Shown here in pieces: positions 33,700-42,045 of a stretch of DNA of 50,401 bases; the first letter of the stretch is position 1; each line of letters begins with the position of its first letter. The DNA comes from DAIRUQ01 sp036803245 (lineage in GTDB: Bacteria > Chloroflexota > Anaerolineae > UBA1429), in the NCBI GenBank assembly GCA_036803245.1, contig DAIRUQ010000005.1, positions 1 through 50,401 on the forward strand. Reading direction: 5' to 3'. The notes under the pieces were generated by a model that saw only the letters and a list, made by a program, of their open reading frames with translations, did no database searches and was not told the DNA's origin. The position numbers were made by a program, and so were the translations under genes.

Positions 33700-36567
33700 G
33701 GCAGCTCGATGAGCCGCCTGCCCTGGCCTTCCCGCACGAGACGCTCGTCCAGCACCTGCAACGGAGCCAAGGTAAAGGCGTCGTACATCTCGACTGAATA
33801 GCTCTGCACGTTGGGCGCACCCTCGGCCAGCAGCGGCACCGACCGACGGTCGTCAACGCGCCAGCCCCGCAGCCACTTGAGCGTAGGAATTGCGCCCATG
33901 GCTGGAGTGCCGTCGTCCTTGACCTCGCCCAGATCGGTCTGCGCCCCCACCGACACCGCATAGTCTCGAACCAGCGGTTCGAGGGCCAACCATCGGCTGG
34001 CAAGGGAGAGCCCATCCTCACGAGCCGCGTCCAGCCCCAAGTAAGCGACCCCGCCGCCCATCGGCACATAGCGCCGATCAAGACCGGGAAGCCTCAGGCG
34101 CAAATCGGAGGAGCGACGCAAGTGCCAAGGCCCCGCCCAAGCCAACGGCTCACCACCCGGTGCCTCTAGCGTTAGGCCCAGGCCATCCGGTTCTCCGGGC
34201 AGATCGATGGCCACCGTGGCCGCCTGGCCCGACGCCAACGGCGGGAGCTCTGCCGCTCCTGCTGCCTCCTGCCCCCGCCAGAGCGTGACGCGTGCACGGT
34301 CGGCCTCGGTCGATCCGGCCCAGACGGTGGTGCGCTGCCAGTGCAGATAGAGGCGCGTCTGACCAGGCACCCCCCGGTCATAGTCATAGCCGACCAGCGT
34401 ATAGCCCCCCGCAAAGGCCACGCGCAGCGGGTTCTCGCTCGCCGGCGGGGCGTGTCGCGCCGCCAACTGGACCTCACCGAGGACCACGTGATCGGCGCCG
34501 CCGGTAAGGCAGCGCTGCCAGGTACCGTCATCGGCCAGGTAGTAGAAACCACCAATCAGCTGATAGACGCCGGGCTCGGCATGCCAGAGCAACGCCAACG
34601 TGTGCGAGTCCACCTGCAGGGCTCCCGGTGCGATCTGGTCAGCTCGATGGAGGCGATCACCCTGGCCCAACACTCCCTTTGGGCCGATAAGCTGGACAAA
34701 GCTGGTATAGTCGCGCTCCAACCCATCCGGGGCGTCCCAGTAGACCCGCGCCATCACGCTGCCGCCCGGGTGCGCTTCGGCCGCCTCCAGCGAGACGCCC
34801 AACAGCCGCATGCCCTCATCGAACACCGCGGTTTGCGACGAGACCTCGGCCGGAAGCTCTTGCCCACCACCCGACAGCACCTGCCAGCCGTCCGCCAGCG
34901 GCGAGAAGCGATACCCCGCCCCCTCAAAGGCATAGAACCAGTTCGTCACCAGCACCGGACGCTGCGCCAGGCCCTCAGCGATGCGCCGCAGCCACACCTC
35001 CTCATTGGGCGTGGCTCCCTCTGGATGCACATAGGTCACCTGCACGTCAGGCCGGCGTCCCTCCACCGTCTGCAGATACCACAGGCTGGTGGCATGATGC
35101 CAGTTACTCAGAACGAGGGCATCGCCGGGGGCCGCCTCCAGCAGATCGCGAGCATAGCGCTCATCGGTGGCATCGTTGCCAAGCTGGCGCAGGCTGGGCC
35201 AGTTGACGGCCCCATTCGCGAGAGCCGTCACCAGCAGCCCCGCCAGGACTAGGGCCCGCACTCGGGACACTCCCGCCGCCGCTCGCCAGCCGCCCAACCC
35301 CAACGCCGCGGCCAGGAGCATGCTAGCATAGGTCGGCAGCAGGTACTCGACGGTCTGAGGCGCGCGATAGGTAAGGGCCGAGACCGCGTTGAGCAGCCAG
35401 ACCCCGCCGACCAGGGCCAGTGCCGGTCGGTCCCGCTGCGCCAGCAACACGGCTCCCAGCAACGATCCCGCCAGCAGCGGCCACCCCATCTCCAGCCGCA
35501 GAATCTGCCCGAACACCTCCAAGCGACCGGCCAGCTGCGGCAGGGTCCGAAAATGGAACATGTCGCCCCGAAAGCCCAGCGCCAGCACATGCTCAAAAAA
35601 CGCGCGCACGCTCGTAATCGGCTCGGGATCGAACGCGCTCCCCAGTGCCGATCGTATGGGCAGGTAGAGCCATACCAGCAGGCTGATGGCAAAGGCTCCA
35701 AGCGGAGCCACCCATCGCCGCGGCGCACGCAGAATGGTCGGGTCGCATACGACCACAAACCCAGCCATGGCCGGAGCCAGCAGCAGGAGCGAGCTATGAT
35801 GTCCCGCCCCCAGGCCAAAGGTGAACCCCGCCCACGCCAGCCGCCGTGCCGTGGGATCCTTCCTCCAGCGCAAGAGGGCATCCACGCACAGCACCAGCAG
35901 GAGCACGATCAAGCTCCGAATGTTGGCCGTAGTGCTCTGCACCCAGTAGGTAGCGCTCAGGCCCAAGCCGGCCGTAAACAAGAGACCGCCGGCCCACGAG
36001 TCGGTCTCGCGATGCACCAAGCTGGCCCCGATCCAGAGGGTGGCGGCGCCGGTGAAGGCGCTAAAGAGGTTGACGCCCAAGGCCGGCTCGCCCCATGGCA
36101 GCCGCGTGAATAGGTGGGCAACCAACGTGTACAGGGCGTAGCCGGGCGGGTGCGCCACGCCCAGGACGGTGGCTACCAGCTGGAACTCACCGGCATCGGC
36201 GCCGAGTACAGAGCTGGAGCATGTGGCCCCATAGAGCGCCAACGCTGCCAGCGCGACCGCGACGCCGACCCAGCGCCCGGGCGACCACCTACGCTGCAGA
36301 ATCAGGCCGACCGCTGCGACGGACGCAGATAGCCCCAGTCCCAGCCCGAGCGCGGGCCGCGGCCACACCAGGTACGGTATGCACAAGGCCAGCGGCCACA
36401 GCTGCCACCGGCACACCCTGTCGGACCATCGTCGACCGGCCCAGAGCCCACCAAACAGGCCGATGGCAGCGCCAGCGACCACGATCGCGGCCAGATGCGC
36501 CAGCCGCCAGGGTCCCGGTCGCAGCTCGGCACCCAGCCTCGCCAGGGTCAGCCCACCCACCAAGCCG
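33696..36567 (-). CDS. DUF2723-family membrane protein with large extracytoplasmic region; N-terminus lost in gap
   Basis: At least 957 residues can be read; the start lies in the N run beyond 36567. Several N-terminal membrane segments lead to the DUF2723 motif ADAGEFQLVATVLG with AHPPGYALYTL, and about eight more segments follow. DUF2723 proteins are GT-C-like membrane enzymes linked to protein or lipid glycosylation. From about the last 470 residues the chain is extracytoplasmic, with a region similar to neighbours' beta-sandwiches (VMARVYWDAPDGLERDYTSF) and probably a second (TRLYLHWQR). Its gene converges on the PTPS-related gene with a 4-bp overlap of stop codons and lies downstream of a GT4 gene, likely in one operon. 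Confidence 0.8.
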
Positions 36568-36667
36568 NNNNNNNNNNNNNNNNNNNNNNNNNNNNNNNNN
36601 NNNNNNNNNNNNNNNNNNNNNNNNNNNNNNNNNNNNNNNNNNNNNNNNNNNNNNNNNNNNNNNNNNN
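36568..36667. other. Scaffold gap, 100 N, between DUF2723 and GT4 genes
   Basis: Exactly 100 N with unrelated flanks. It hides the C-terminus of the GT4 protein and the N-terminus of the DUF2723 protein, and possibly more genes. Confidence 0.9.
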
Positions 36668-37587
36668 AGCGAAGAGCTTTGCGCGGCAATCACTGGCGTA
36701 CCACAGCTCAACGCCTCCAGCGGGGGCAGACCAAAACCCTCATAGATGGACGGGAAAACGAACACCTCCGCCCCCGCGTACAAAGCGGGCTTGTCGGCTT
36801 CCTCAACATAGCCCACAAATCGAACATGGTCTCCCAAATCCAGTTCCTGGGCCACACGACGCGGATCCGGCGCAAAGGCCGAATCCATCGCGGGCAGCCC
36901 TCCGGCCACCACCAGGGAAATGGGCTCCAGCCGCGCCAAAGACAGCTTGAGGGCTTGTAGCAACTCCGGCACCCGCTTGCGTCGGTCAAACCCGCCTAGG
37001 TAGAGGAGGTAGCGCTCGGGCAGCCCCAGCCGTCGCCGCAAAGCAACGAGTTCGTCCTGCGGGCGGGGCTGGTAAGCGTTCCCTGCCGCCAGGTAGACCA
37101 CCCGAATGCGCTCACGAGGGATCCCCAACACCCGTTCCACGTCGCGCGCCGAGGCCTCCGAGTCGGTCACCACCAGCGCAGCCCGACGGGCGGCGGCTGA
37201 TGCAAGCGCCATATAGGCACGCACGTGAGCGCCCCCCCGGTACGCAGGCAGCACTCGCGGGATCAGGTCATGGATGGTCACCACGACGGGCGCCCCAGAG
37301 CAAAGTGGCGGGGCAAAGTAGGGCACGTGGACCACGTCAGCCTCTTCCCGACGGCTCGCGCGTGGAAAGGCCGCCTGCTCGAACCATAGCTTGGCCAGGT
37401 TGCCACCAGCGCGGCTGCTCGGCCGCACCTCCACGCCCGCAGGCAAGGGCGCGGCTGGCGGCCCAGCCGTCACCAGCAGAGGCTCGACCTCATCCATTCC
37501 AGCCAAGCCCTCGATCAGCCCGCGCAGATACTGCCCGCTCCCGGTGGCCGGCTGATCCCAAAAGAGCCCGTTGATAGCTACCCGCAT
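36668..37587 (-). CDS. GT4-family glycosyltransferase, C-terminus lost in gap
   Basis: About 306 residues of a GT-B glycosyltransferase remain. The N-terminal domain starts MRVAINGLFWDQPATGSGQY and holds VTIHDLIPRVLP; the C-terminal domain begins RYLLYLGGFDRRKRVPELL and reaches the donor site FPSIYEGFGLPPLEALSCG, where Glu residues bind the nucleotide sugar. Only the last helices should be missing. This is the type that transfers mannose or similar sugars to growing surface glycans. The ATG at 37587 has GGAGG 6 nt upstream. It diverges from the PH-domain gene. Confidence 0.88.
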
Positions 37588-37662
37588 GCCCACCCTCCGT
37601 TCGGCTGCGCCCCGCCATTCTAGGGCTGCCCCTGGCGCCGGTCAAAGCCCGCTGGACGATGG

Positions 37663-37691
37663 TTGACGGGATCTTGCCACCCAGCCATAAT
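37663..37691 (+). promoter_or_regulatory. Promoter for the PH-domain/DUF92 pair
   Basis: TTGACG, 17 bp, CATAAT, about 30 nt ahead of the ATG at 37723. Confidence 0.6.
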
Positions 37692-37722
37692 GGGTCTCCG
37701 GGTCGCTCACTTTGGAGGTTGC

Positions 37723-38598
37723 ATGGTCGACACCCCCCGCAAAGGCCTGGGCCTGGCGGTCTCGGCCGGGCTGATGGCAGTCCTGCTGCTCTTGATGGCC
37801 GCCGTGTTCTATGCCGCCCAGCGCCAACCCTTTGGCGGGCAGCGAGTGGTGCTACACACGATCGCGCTGGCGCTGCTGGCCGGCATAGTCTGGATCGGTC
37901 TCAGGGCGGTTCGCTTGGCAGCCCTGCGGTACGAGATAGCCGATGGCCAGCTCGCGGTCCAGATGGGCTTGGTGCGCTGGGAGGTGCCTCTGACCACCAG
38001 AGTAGGCGTGCGGCAGCCCGATTCCGATCCCGGGCGCCTCTGGAGCTGGCCGGGCTGGATCCACGGCGTCGCCACAGACAACGAGAACGCCGCCACCCTC
38101 CTGGCCAGCACCATGCCCCGACGGCAGTCTCTGCTACTAGAGGGGAGCGGCTGGTCGCTGCTGATCTCGCCCCGCAACCCCACCGCCTTTGTGCAGCAGC
38201 TCGATCGGGCCATCGCCGCCGATGAGCCGAGCGGCGAGCTGGCGACGATGCCCTTGGGCGCCGCGGCATGGCCCGTCTGGCGTGACCCTTCCATCCTGTA
38301 TCCACTGGCTATCAGCCTGCTAGGAACGCTCCTCCTCTATGCAGGGGCGGCACTGGCCCATCCCCTGCTGCCCAGGCAGATCACCCAAGTCGGTTCTGAG
38401 GCAGCCTCGCGGGTGCTGGTCCCGCAGGACGCGGCCCAGGCGCTGCCCACCGTCGCGGCCCTCGGAACGCTGGGAAACTGCGTCCTCTCGGTTCTGCTTC
38501 ACCGCCACAGTCGGGTCTTGGCGCACCTTTGGGTCTACGGAGCCTTGGCGCAGCAGGCGGTTTTGTGGGTTGGCCTCTGGCGCCTGCTGCGAGGCTAA
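37723..38598 (+). CDS. Membrane protein with bacterial PH domain
   Basis: A 291-residue protein: two N-terminal membrane segments (about 8-28 and 44-62), a cytoplasmic bPH-type domain (about 68-165, from LRYEIADGQLAVQMG to LLISPRNPTAFVQQL) and further hydrophobic segments near 205-225 and the C-terminus. PF10882-like PH domains are found in many envelope proteins of unknown role. GGAGG stands 4 nt before the ATG. The DUF92 gene follows after 3 bp, so the two are co-expressed. Confidence 0.78.
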   Translation: MVDTPRKGLGLAVSAGLMAVLLLLMAAVFYAAQRQPFGGQRVVLHTIALALLAGIVWIGLRAVRLAALRYEIADGQLAVQMGLVRWEVPLTTRVGVRQPDSDPGRLWSWPGWIHGVATDNENAATLLASTMPRRQSLLLEGSGWSLLISPRNPTAFVQQLDRAIAADEPSGELATMPLGAAAWPVWRDPSILYPLAISLLGTLLLYAGAALAHPLLPRQITQVGSEAASRVLVPQDAAQALPTVAALGTLGNCVLSVLLHRHSRVLAHLWVYGALAQQAVLWVGLWRLLRG

Positions 38599-38601
38599 GC
38601 G

Positions 38602-39441
38602 ATGGATCTGTGGGGATTCGCAAGCGCCGGCATCGCCGTCCCCGCCATCATACTGGTTATAGGTGTGCGCCAAGGCACCCTCAAGCCCGTAAGCGCCATT
38701 GGAGCCGGGCTGGTGACAGCCGGGGTCACCTACCTGTGCAGCTGGCAATGGGGGATGGCCCTGGACGCCTACCTGCTCGGCGTGGTGGCGTGGATCCCGT
38801 TTCGCCGCCATACCAAGGCTGAGGCCTGCGACCGCCCTGGCGGCTTGGCCCTCTTGGCACCCGCTGCTCTGCTTGCGCCGCTGGCATGGCCCGCGCTCAT
38901 CGCCGTCGCCGAGGCGGCCTTGGGCGGCGCCGAGGTCGCCTTTGTGCTCTTCCTGGGTTCGCTGGCCGCCTCTAGCGCCGATCTCTGGGCCAGCGAGATC
39001 GGCGTACTGAACAGCCAGGCCCCTCGCGATCTCGTGCGGGGAAAGCAGCAGCCCGCGGGCGCGGCCGGCGCGGTCTCTCCTCTCGGGTTGGTGGCAGCCA
39101 CTGCCGGCGGCTGGGCTATCGGGCTGGCCGGCATGGGCGCACGCTTGCTGCCCGCTCTCATCGCGGGTCGCCCGGCCAGCAGCCAATGGGGGCTGCTACC
39201 GTTGATATGCACATGCGCCGGCCTGATGGGCTCCGTGGCTGACAGCATCCTGGGAGGCATCGCCCAGGCGATCTACCATTGCCCGCGCTGCGAGCGCGCC
39301 ACGGACCAGCCCATACACCACTGCGGCACGCCCACCCTCAAGGTGCGAGGATGGCGCCACCTCACCAATCCTCGAGTCGACCTGATCGCCAGCATGGTGG
39401 GCGGCGTTGTGGCGCTTGTGTTCTGGATGTGGCTTGCATAG
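38602..39441 (+). CDS. DUF92 family membrane protein (polyprenyl-phosphate kinase-like)
   Basis: A 279-residue integral membrane protein with about seven segments. The DUF92 signatures are present: ADLWASEIGVLNSQAPRDLV, AGAAGAVSPLGLVAATAGG and GLMGSVADSILGG. In plants and cyanobacteria the DUF92 protein VTE6 phosphorylates phytyl phosphate; in other bacteria the role is not established, but a kinase acting on prenyl phosphates is a reasonable guess and would fit the lipid-carrier needs of the glycosyltransferases nearby. A CPRCERAT/HHCG loop may bind zinc. Confidence 0.85.
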   Translation: MDLWGFASAGIAVPAIILVIGVRQGTLKPVSAIGAGLVTAGVTYLCSWQWGMALDAYLLGVVAWIPFRRHTKAEACDRPGGLALLAPAALLAPLAWPALIAVAEAALGGAEVAFVLFLGSLAASSADLWASEIGVLNSQAPRDLVRGKQQPAGAAGAVSPLGLVAATAGGWAIGLAGMGARLLPALIAGRPASSQWGLLPLICTCAGLMGSVADSILGGIAQAIYHCPRCERATDQPIHHCGTPTLKVRGWRHLTNPRVDLIASMVGGVVALVFWMWLA

Positions 39442-39462
39442 TATGTCTGCGTTTGGTACAAT
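39434..39462 (+). promoter_or_regulatory. Extended -10 promoter for the corrinoid protein
   Basis: TTGCAT, 17 bp, TACAAT preceded by TGG. The -35 overlaps the last codons of the DUF92 gene. The ATG is at 39519. Confidence 0.65.
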
Positions 39463-39518
39463 GACAGCCAATGGGGTTGTCAACGGAAAGATGACCGCGC
39501 AAGCTTAGGAGGTTCTGC

Positions 39519-40154
39519 ATGGGGCACAAAGAAGAGATTTACCAGGGCGTCCTGGACGGTGACCGCGATCTCGTCACCGAGAACGTTACGGCCGCTCTGG
39601 ACGAGGGGATGCTGGCCAGTGAGATTCTGTACGAGGCCCTGATCCCTGGCATGAGTGAGGTAGGACGCCTCTTTGAGATCAACGAGTATTATGTGCCCGA
39701 GATGCTCATCGCGGCGCGTGCGATGAAGGCCGGCCTGGCCATCATCCGGCCCAAGCTCGTGGAAGAGGACGTGGAGCCGATCGGCAAGATCGCGCTGGGC
39801 ACCGTCAAGGGCGACCTGCACGACATCGGCAAGAACCTGGTCGGCATCATGATGGAAGGCGCCGGCTTTGAGGTCGTCGACCTCGGTGTGGACGTGGCGC
39901 CGCAGCAGTTCGTGGAAGCCATCCAGGAGAAAAAGGTCCATCTGGTCGGCCTGTCGGCTCTGCTGACGACCACCATGCCCAGCATGCGTGACACCATCGA
40001 CGCCATCTCTGAGGCCGGCGTCCGCGACCAGGTCAAGATCATCATCGGCGGCGCGCCCGTCACCCAAAAGTACTCGGACGAGATCGGCGCCGACGGGTAC
40101 TCGCGCGACGCCGCTGGCGCCGCGAACCTCGCGAAAAAGCTGATCGGCGTCTAG
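39519..40154 (+). CDS. Cobalamin-binding corrinoid protein (MtbC/MttC-like)
   Basis: A 211-residue protein with the helical cap domain (about 1-85) and the B12-binding Rossmann domain (about 88-211). The D-x-H-x-x-G motif is GDLHDIGKNLV with cobalt-ligand His101, followed by GLSALLTTTM and IIIGGAPVT. Such proteins carry methyl groups between a substrate methyltransferase (for methylamines, methanol or methoxy compounds) and a second methyltransferase. Neither partner is present in the window. It has its own promoter and a strong hairpin after it, so it is transcribed alone. Confidence 0.93.
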   Translation: MGHKEEIYQGVLDGDRDLVTENVTAALDEGMLASEILYEALIPGMSEVGRLFEINEYYVPEMLIAARAMKAGLAIIRPKLVEEDVEPIGKIALGTVKGDLHDIGKNLVGIMMEGAGFEVVDLGVDVAPQQFVEAIQEKKVHLVGLSALLTTTMPSMRDTIDAISEAGVRDQVKIIIGGAPVTQKYSDEIGADGYSRDAAGAANLAKKLIGV

Positions 40155-40181
40155 CGCCTTTCGGCCGTCCGCTGCACCTAT

Positions 40182-40213
40182 CGAGGCCTCCCTGCCCACG
40201 CAGGGGGGCCTCG
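40182..40213 (+). terminator. Strong terminator-type hairpin after the corrinoid gene
   Basis: Inverted repeat CGAGGCCTCCCTGC / GCAGGGGGGCCTCG, 14 bp with one G-T wobble and a 4-nt loop, 27 bp past the stop. No T-tract follows. It separates the gene from the ruvB promoter at 40221. Confidence 0.7.
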
Positions 40214-40220
40214 CGCTGCT

Positions 40221-40249
40221 CTGACGGTCCTCACCGCTCGTGGTATAAT
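40221..40249 (+). promoter_or_regulatory. Extended -10 promoter for ruvB-queH-queA
   Basis: CTGACG, 17 bp, perfect TATAAT preceded by TGG; about 24 nt before the ruvB ATG at 40273. Confidence 0.7.
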
Positions 40250-40272
40250 GCCGCCCAGCGAAAGGACGTGTC

Positions 40273-41301
40273 ATGCCCACAGAACGGGTGATCTCACCCA
40301 ATCGACATCCCGAAGAGGTCAATGCCGAGCAGAGCCTGCGGCCGCGCAACCTGGCCGAGTACATCGGCCAGGCCCGCATCGTCGACACCCTCTTGGTGAC
40401 GCTCACCGCCGCCAAAGAGCGCGATGAGCCGCTGGACCACGTCCTCCTGCACGGGCCGCCGGGCCTCGGCAAGACCACCTTGGCCAACGTCATCGCCGCC
40501 GAGATGGGCGTCAATATCAAGGTAACCTCGGGACCGGTCATTCAGCGCCCTGGCGATCTGGCCGCCATCCTGACGAACCTGCGTCCCGGCGACGTCCTCT
40601 TTGTGGACGAGGTCCATCGCCTCTCACGGGCCGTGGAAGAGGTGCTCTATCCCGCCATGGAGGACTATGCCCTAGACGTGATGATCGGCAAGGGCCCCTC
40701 GGCGCGGAGCATCAGGCTACATCTTCCACGCTTTACCCTGGTGGGGGCCACCACCCGGCTGGCGTTGATGACCTCTCCGCTGCGGGCGCGCTTTGGCGTC
40801 GTCTGTCGCCTCGATTTCTACGATCTCGAGGCCATGTGCGCCATCGTGGAGCGGTCAGCCAGCATCCTGGAGGTGCCCATCTCTGTCGATGGGGTCCGTG
40901 AGATCGCGGCGCGCTCCCGTGGGACGCCCCGCGTGGCCAACCGCCTGCTCAAGCGCGTCCGCGATGTCGCGCAGGTACGCGGCGATGGCACGATCGATGC
41001 CGCCATCGCGGCCGAGGCCATGCAGCTCCTCCAGGTTGACCACCTAGGATTGGACGATTCGGACCGTCGTGTGCTCGAGACCATCATCGAAAAGTTCGAT
41101 GGCGGCCCGGTTGGCCTCGACACCCTGGCCGCTGCCTTGAGCGAGGACGCAGACACCATCATGGATGTGTACGAGCCGTTTCTGCTGCAGCTTGGCTTTC
41201 TCGAACGGACGCCACGGGGACGCACCGCCACCCGTCGTGCCTACGAGCACCTCCACCGGCCGATCCTCGCCCCGGACAGTCTTCAGGAGAACCTCTTCTG
41301 A
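40273..41301 (+). CDS. ruvB: Holliday junction branch-migration helicase RuvB
   Basis: AAA+ motor of the RuvAB complex, which drives branch migration during recombination and repair. The 342-residue product has the N-terminal SLRPRNLAEYIGQ, Walker A GPPGLGKTT (61-69), DEVH (112-115), GATTRLALMTSPLRARFG with sensor and arginine-finger residues, and the C-terminal winged helix ending PRGRTATRRAY. Length and motifs are typical. AAAGGA stands before the ATG. ruvA is not in the window; queH starts at the last base of its stop codon. Confidence 0.98.
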   Translation: MPTERVISPNRHPEEVNAEQSLRPRNLAEYIGQARIVDTLLVTLTAAKERDEPLDHVLLHGPPGLGKTTLANVIAAEMGVNIKVTSGPVIQRPGDLAAILTNLRPGDVLFVDEVHRLSRAVEEVLYPAMEDYALDVMIGKGPSARSIRLHLPRFTLVGATTRLALMTSPLRARFGVVCRLDFYDLEAMCAIVERSASILEVPISVDGVREIAARSRGTPRVANRLLKRVRDVAQVRGDGTIDAAIAAEAMQLLQVDHLGLDDSDRRVLETIIEKFDGGPVGLDTLAAALSEDADTIMDVYEPFLLQLGFLERTPRGRTATRRAYEHLHRPILAPDSLQENLF

Positions 41302-42044
41302 TGACCCAAGCCCGAGTGCTCGATGCGCGTGGGCGCGTTCTGGCCCCCTGCCCTGAGAAAAAGGCCCGGCAGATGCTCGTCGACGGCCGCGCTTCGCTGG
41401 TCTCGGAAGATCCCTTGACAGTCCAACTGCGTTATGCCGTCGAGATCCCCGAGCCCGAGCCTGAACCAGTCTCGCCGCTCACGGGGCAGCGCCTCCTACT
41501 ACATGTCTGTTGCGCCCCTTGTGCCACCTGGACCGTCCAGCACCTGACAGAGCTGGGCGCTGACGTAACCGGATTCTGGTTCAACCCCAACATTCACCCG
41601 TTCGCAGAGCACGAGCGGCGCCGTGTGACCTTGGCCACCTACGCGGACGAGCAAGGCCTCGCGATGGTGTGGGAGCCCGGCTATGAGATGCCAGCTTTCC
41701 TGCAAGCCGTCGCCAATGATCCCCAGCAGGGACGCCGATGCCGACACTGCTACCGTCTGCGACTTCAGCGGACGGCTCAACGCGCAGCCCAGCTGGGCTT
41801 CTCGTTCTTTAGCACCACCCTCCTCATCAGCCCCTACCAGGACCTAGAGGCCATCAGAGCGGCGGGCTGCGACGCGGCGGAGGCTCACGGGGTGCGCTTC
41901 TATGGCGAGAACATGCGGCGGGGCTTTGCGGCCCATCACCGTCTTGCCCAGCAGCACGACCTCTATCAGCAACGCTACTGCGGCTGCCTCTATAGTGAGT
42001 GGGAGTCGCTATCTCCAGACGCCACGACGCGGGGTCGGGACTAG
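41301..42044 (+). CDS. queH: Epoxyqueuosine reductase QueH with N-terminal PLMP/RRXRR-like domain
   Basis: A 247-residue protein. Residues 64-235 are QueH (DUF208): LLLHVCCAPCA (Cys70, 71, 74), NPNIHPFAEHERR, C147-R-H-C150 with YRLRLQRTA, FSTTLLISPYQD and a terminal YCGC. QueH reduces epoxyqueuosine to queuosine in tRNA using a [4Fe-4S] cluster and a second metal. Residues 1-46 resemble the RRXRR/PLMP domain known from IscB: ARVLDARGRVLAPCPEKKAR, MLVDGRASLV, then PLTVQLRY, with LAPC where IscB has LMPT. A Pro/Glu linker joins the two. The start overlaps the ruvB stop by one base, and queA begins one base after its stop, so the three genes form an operon. Confidence 0.9.
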   Translation: MTQARVLDARGRVLAPCPEKKARQMLVDGRASLVSEDPLTVQLRYAVEIPEPEPEPVSPLTGQRLLLHVCCAPCATWTVQHLTELGADVTGFWFNPNIHPFAEHERRRVTLATYADEQGLAMVWEPGYEMPAFLQAVANDPQQGRRCRHCYRLRLQRTAQRAAQLGFSFFSTTLLISPYQDLEAIRAAGCDAAEAHGVRFYGENMRRGFAAHHRLAQQHDLYQQRYCGCLYSEWESLSPDATTRGRD

Positions 42045-42045
42045 C

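Noticed and set aside
41301..41440. The PLMP-like stretch as the start of a broken IscB gene
   Set aside because: No RuvC or HNH sequence follows; the frame runs cleanly into QueH through a Pro/Glu linker, and the start touches the ruvB stop.
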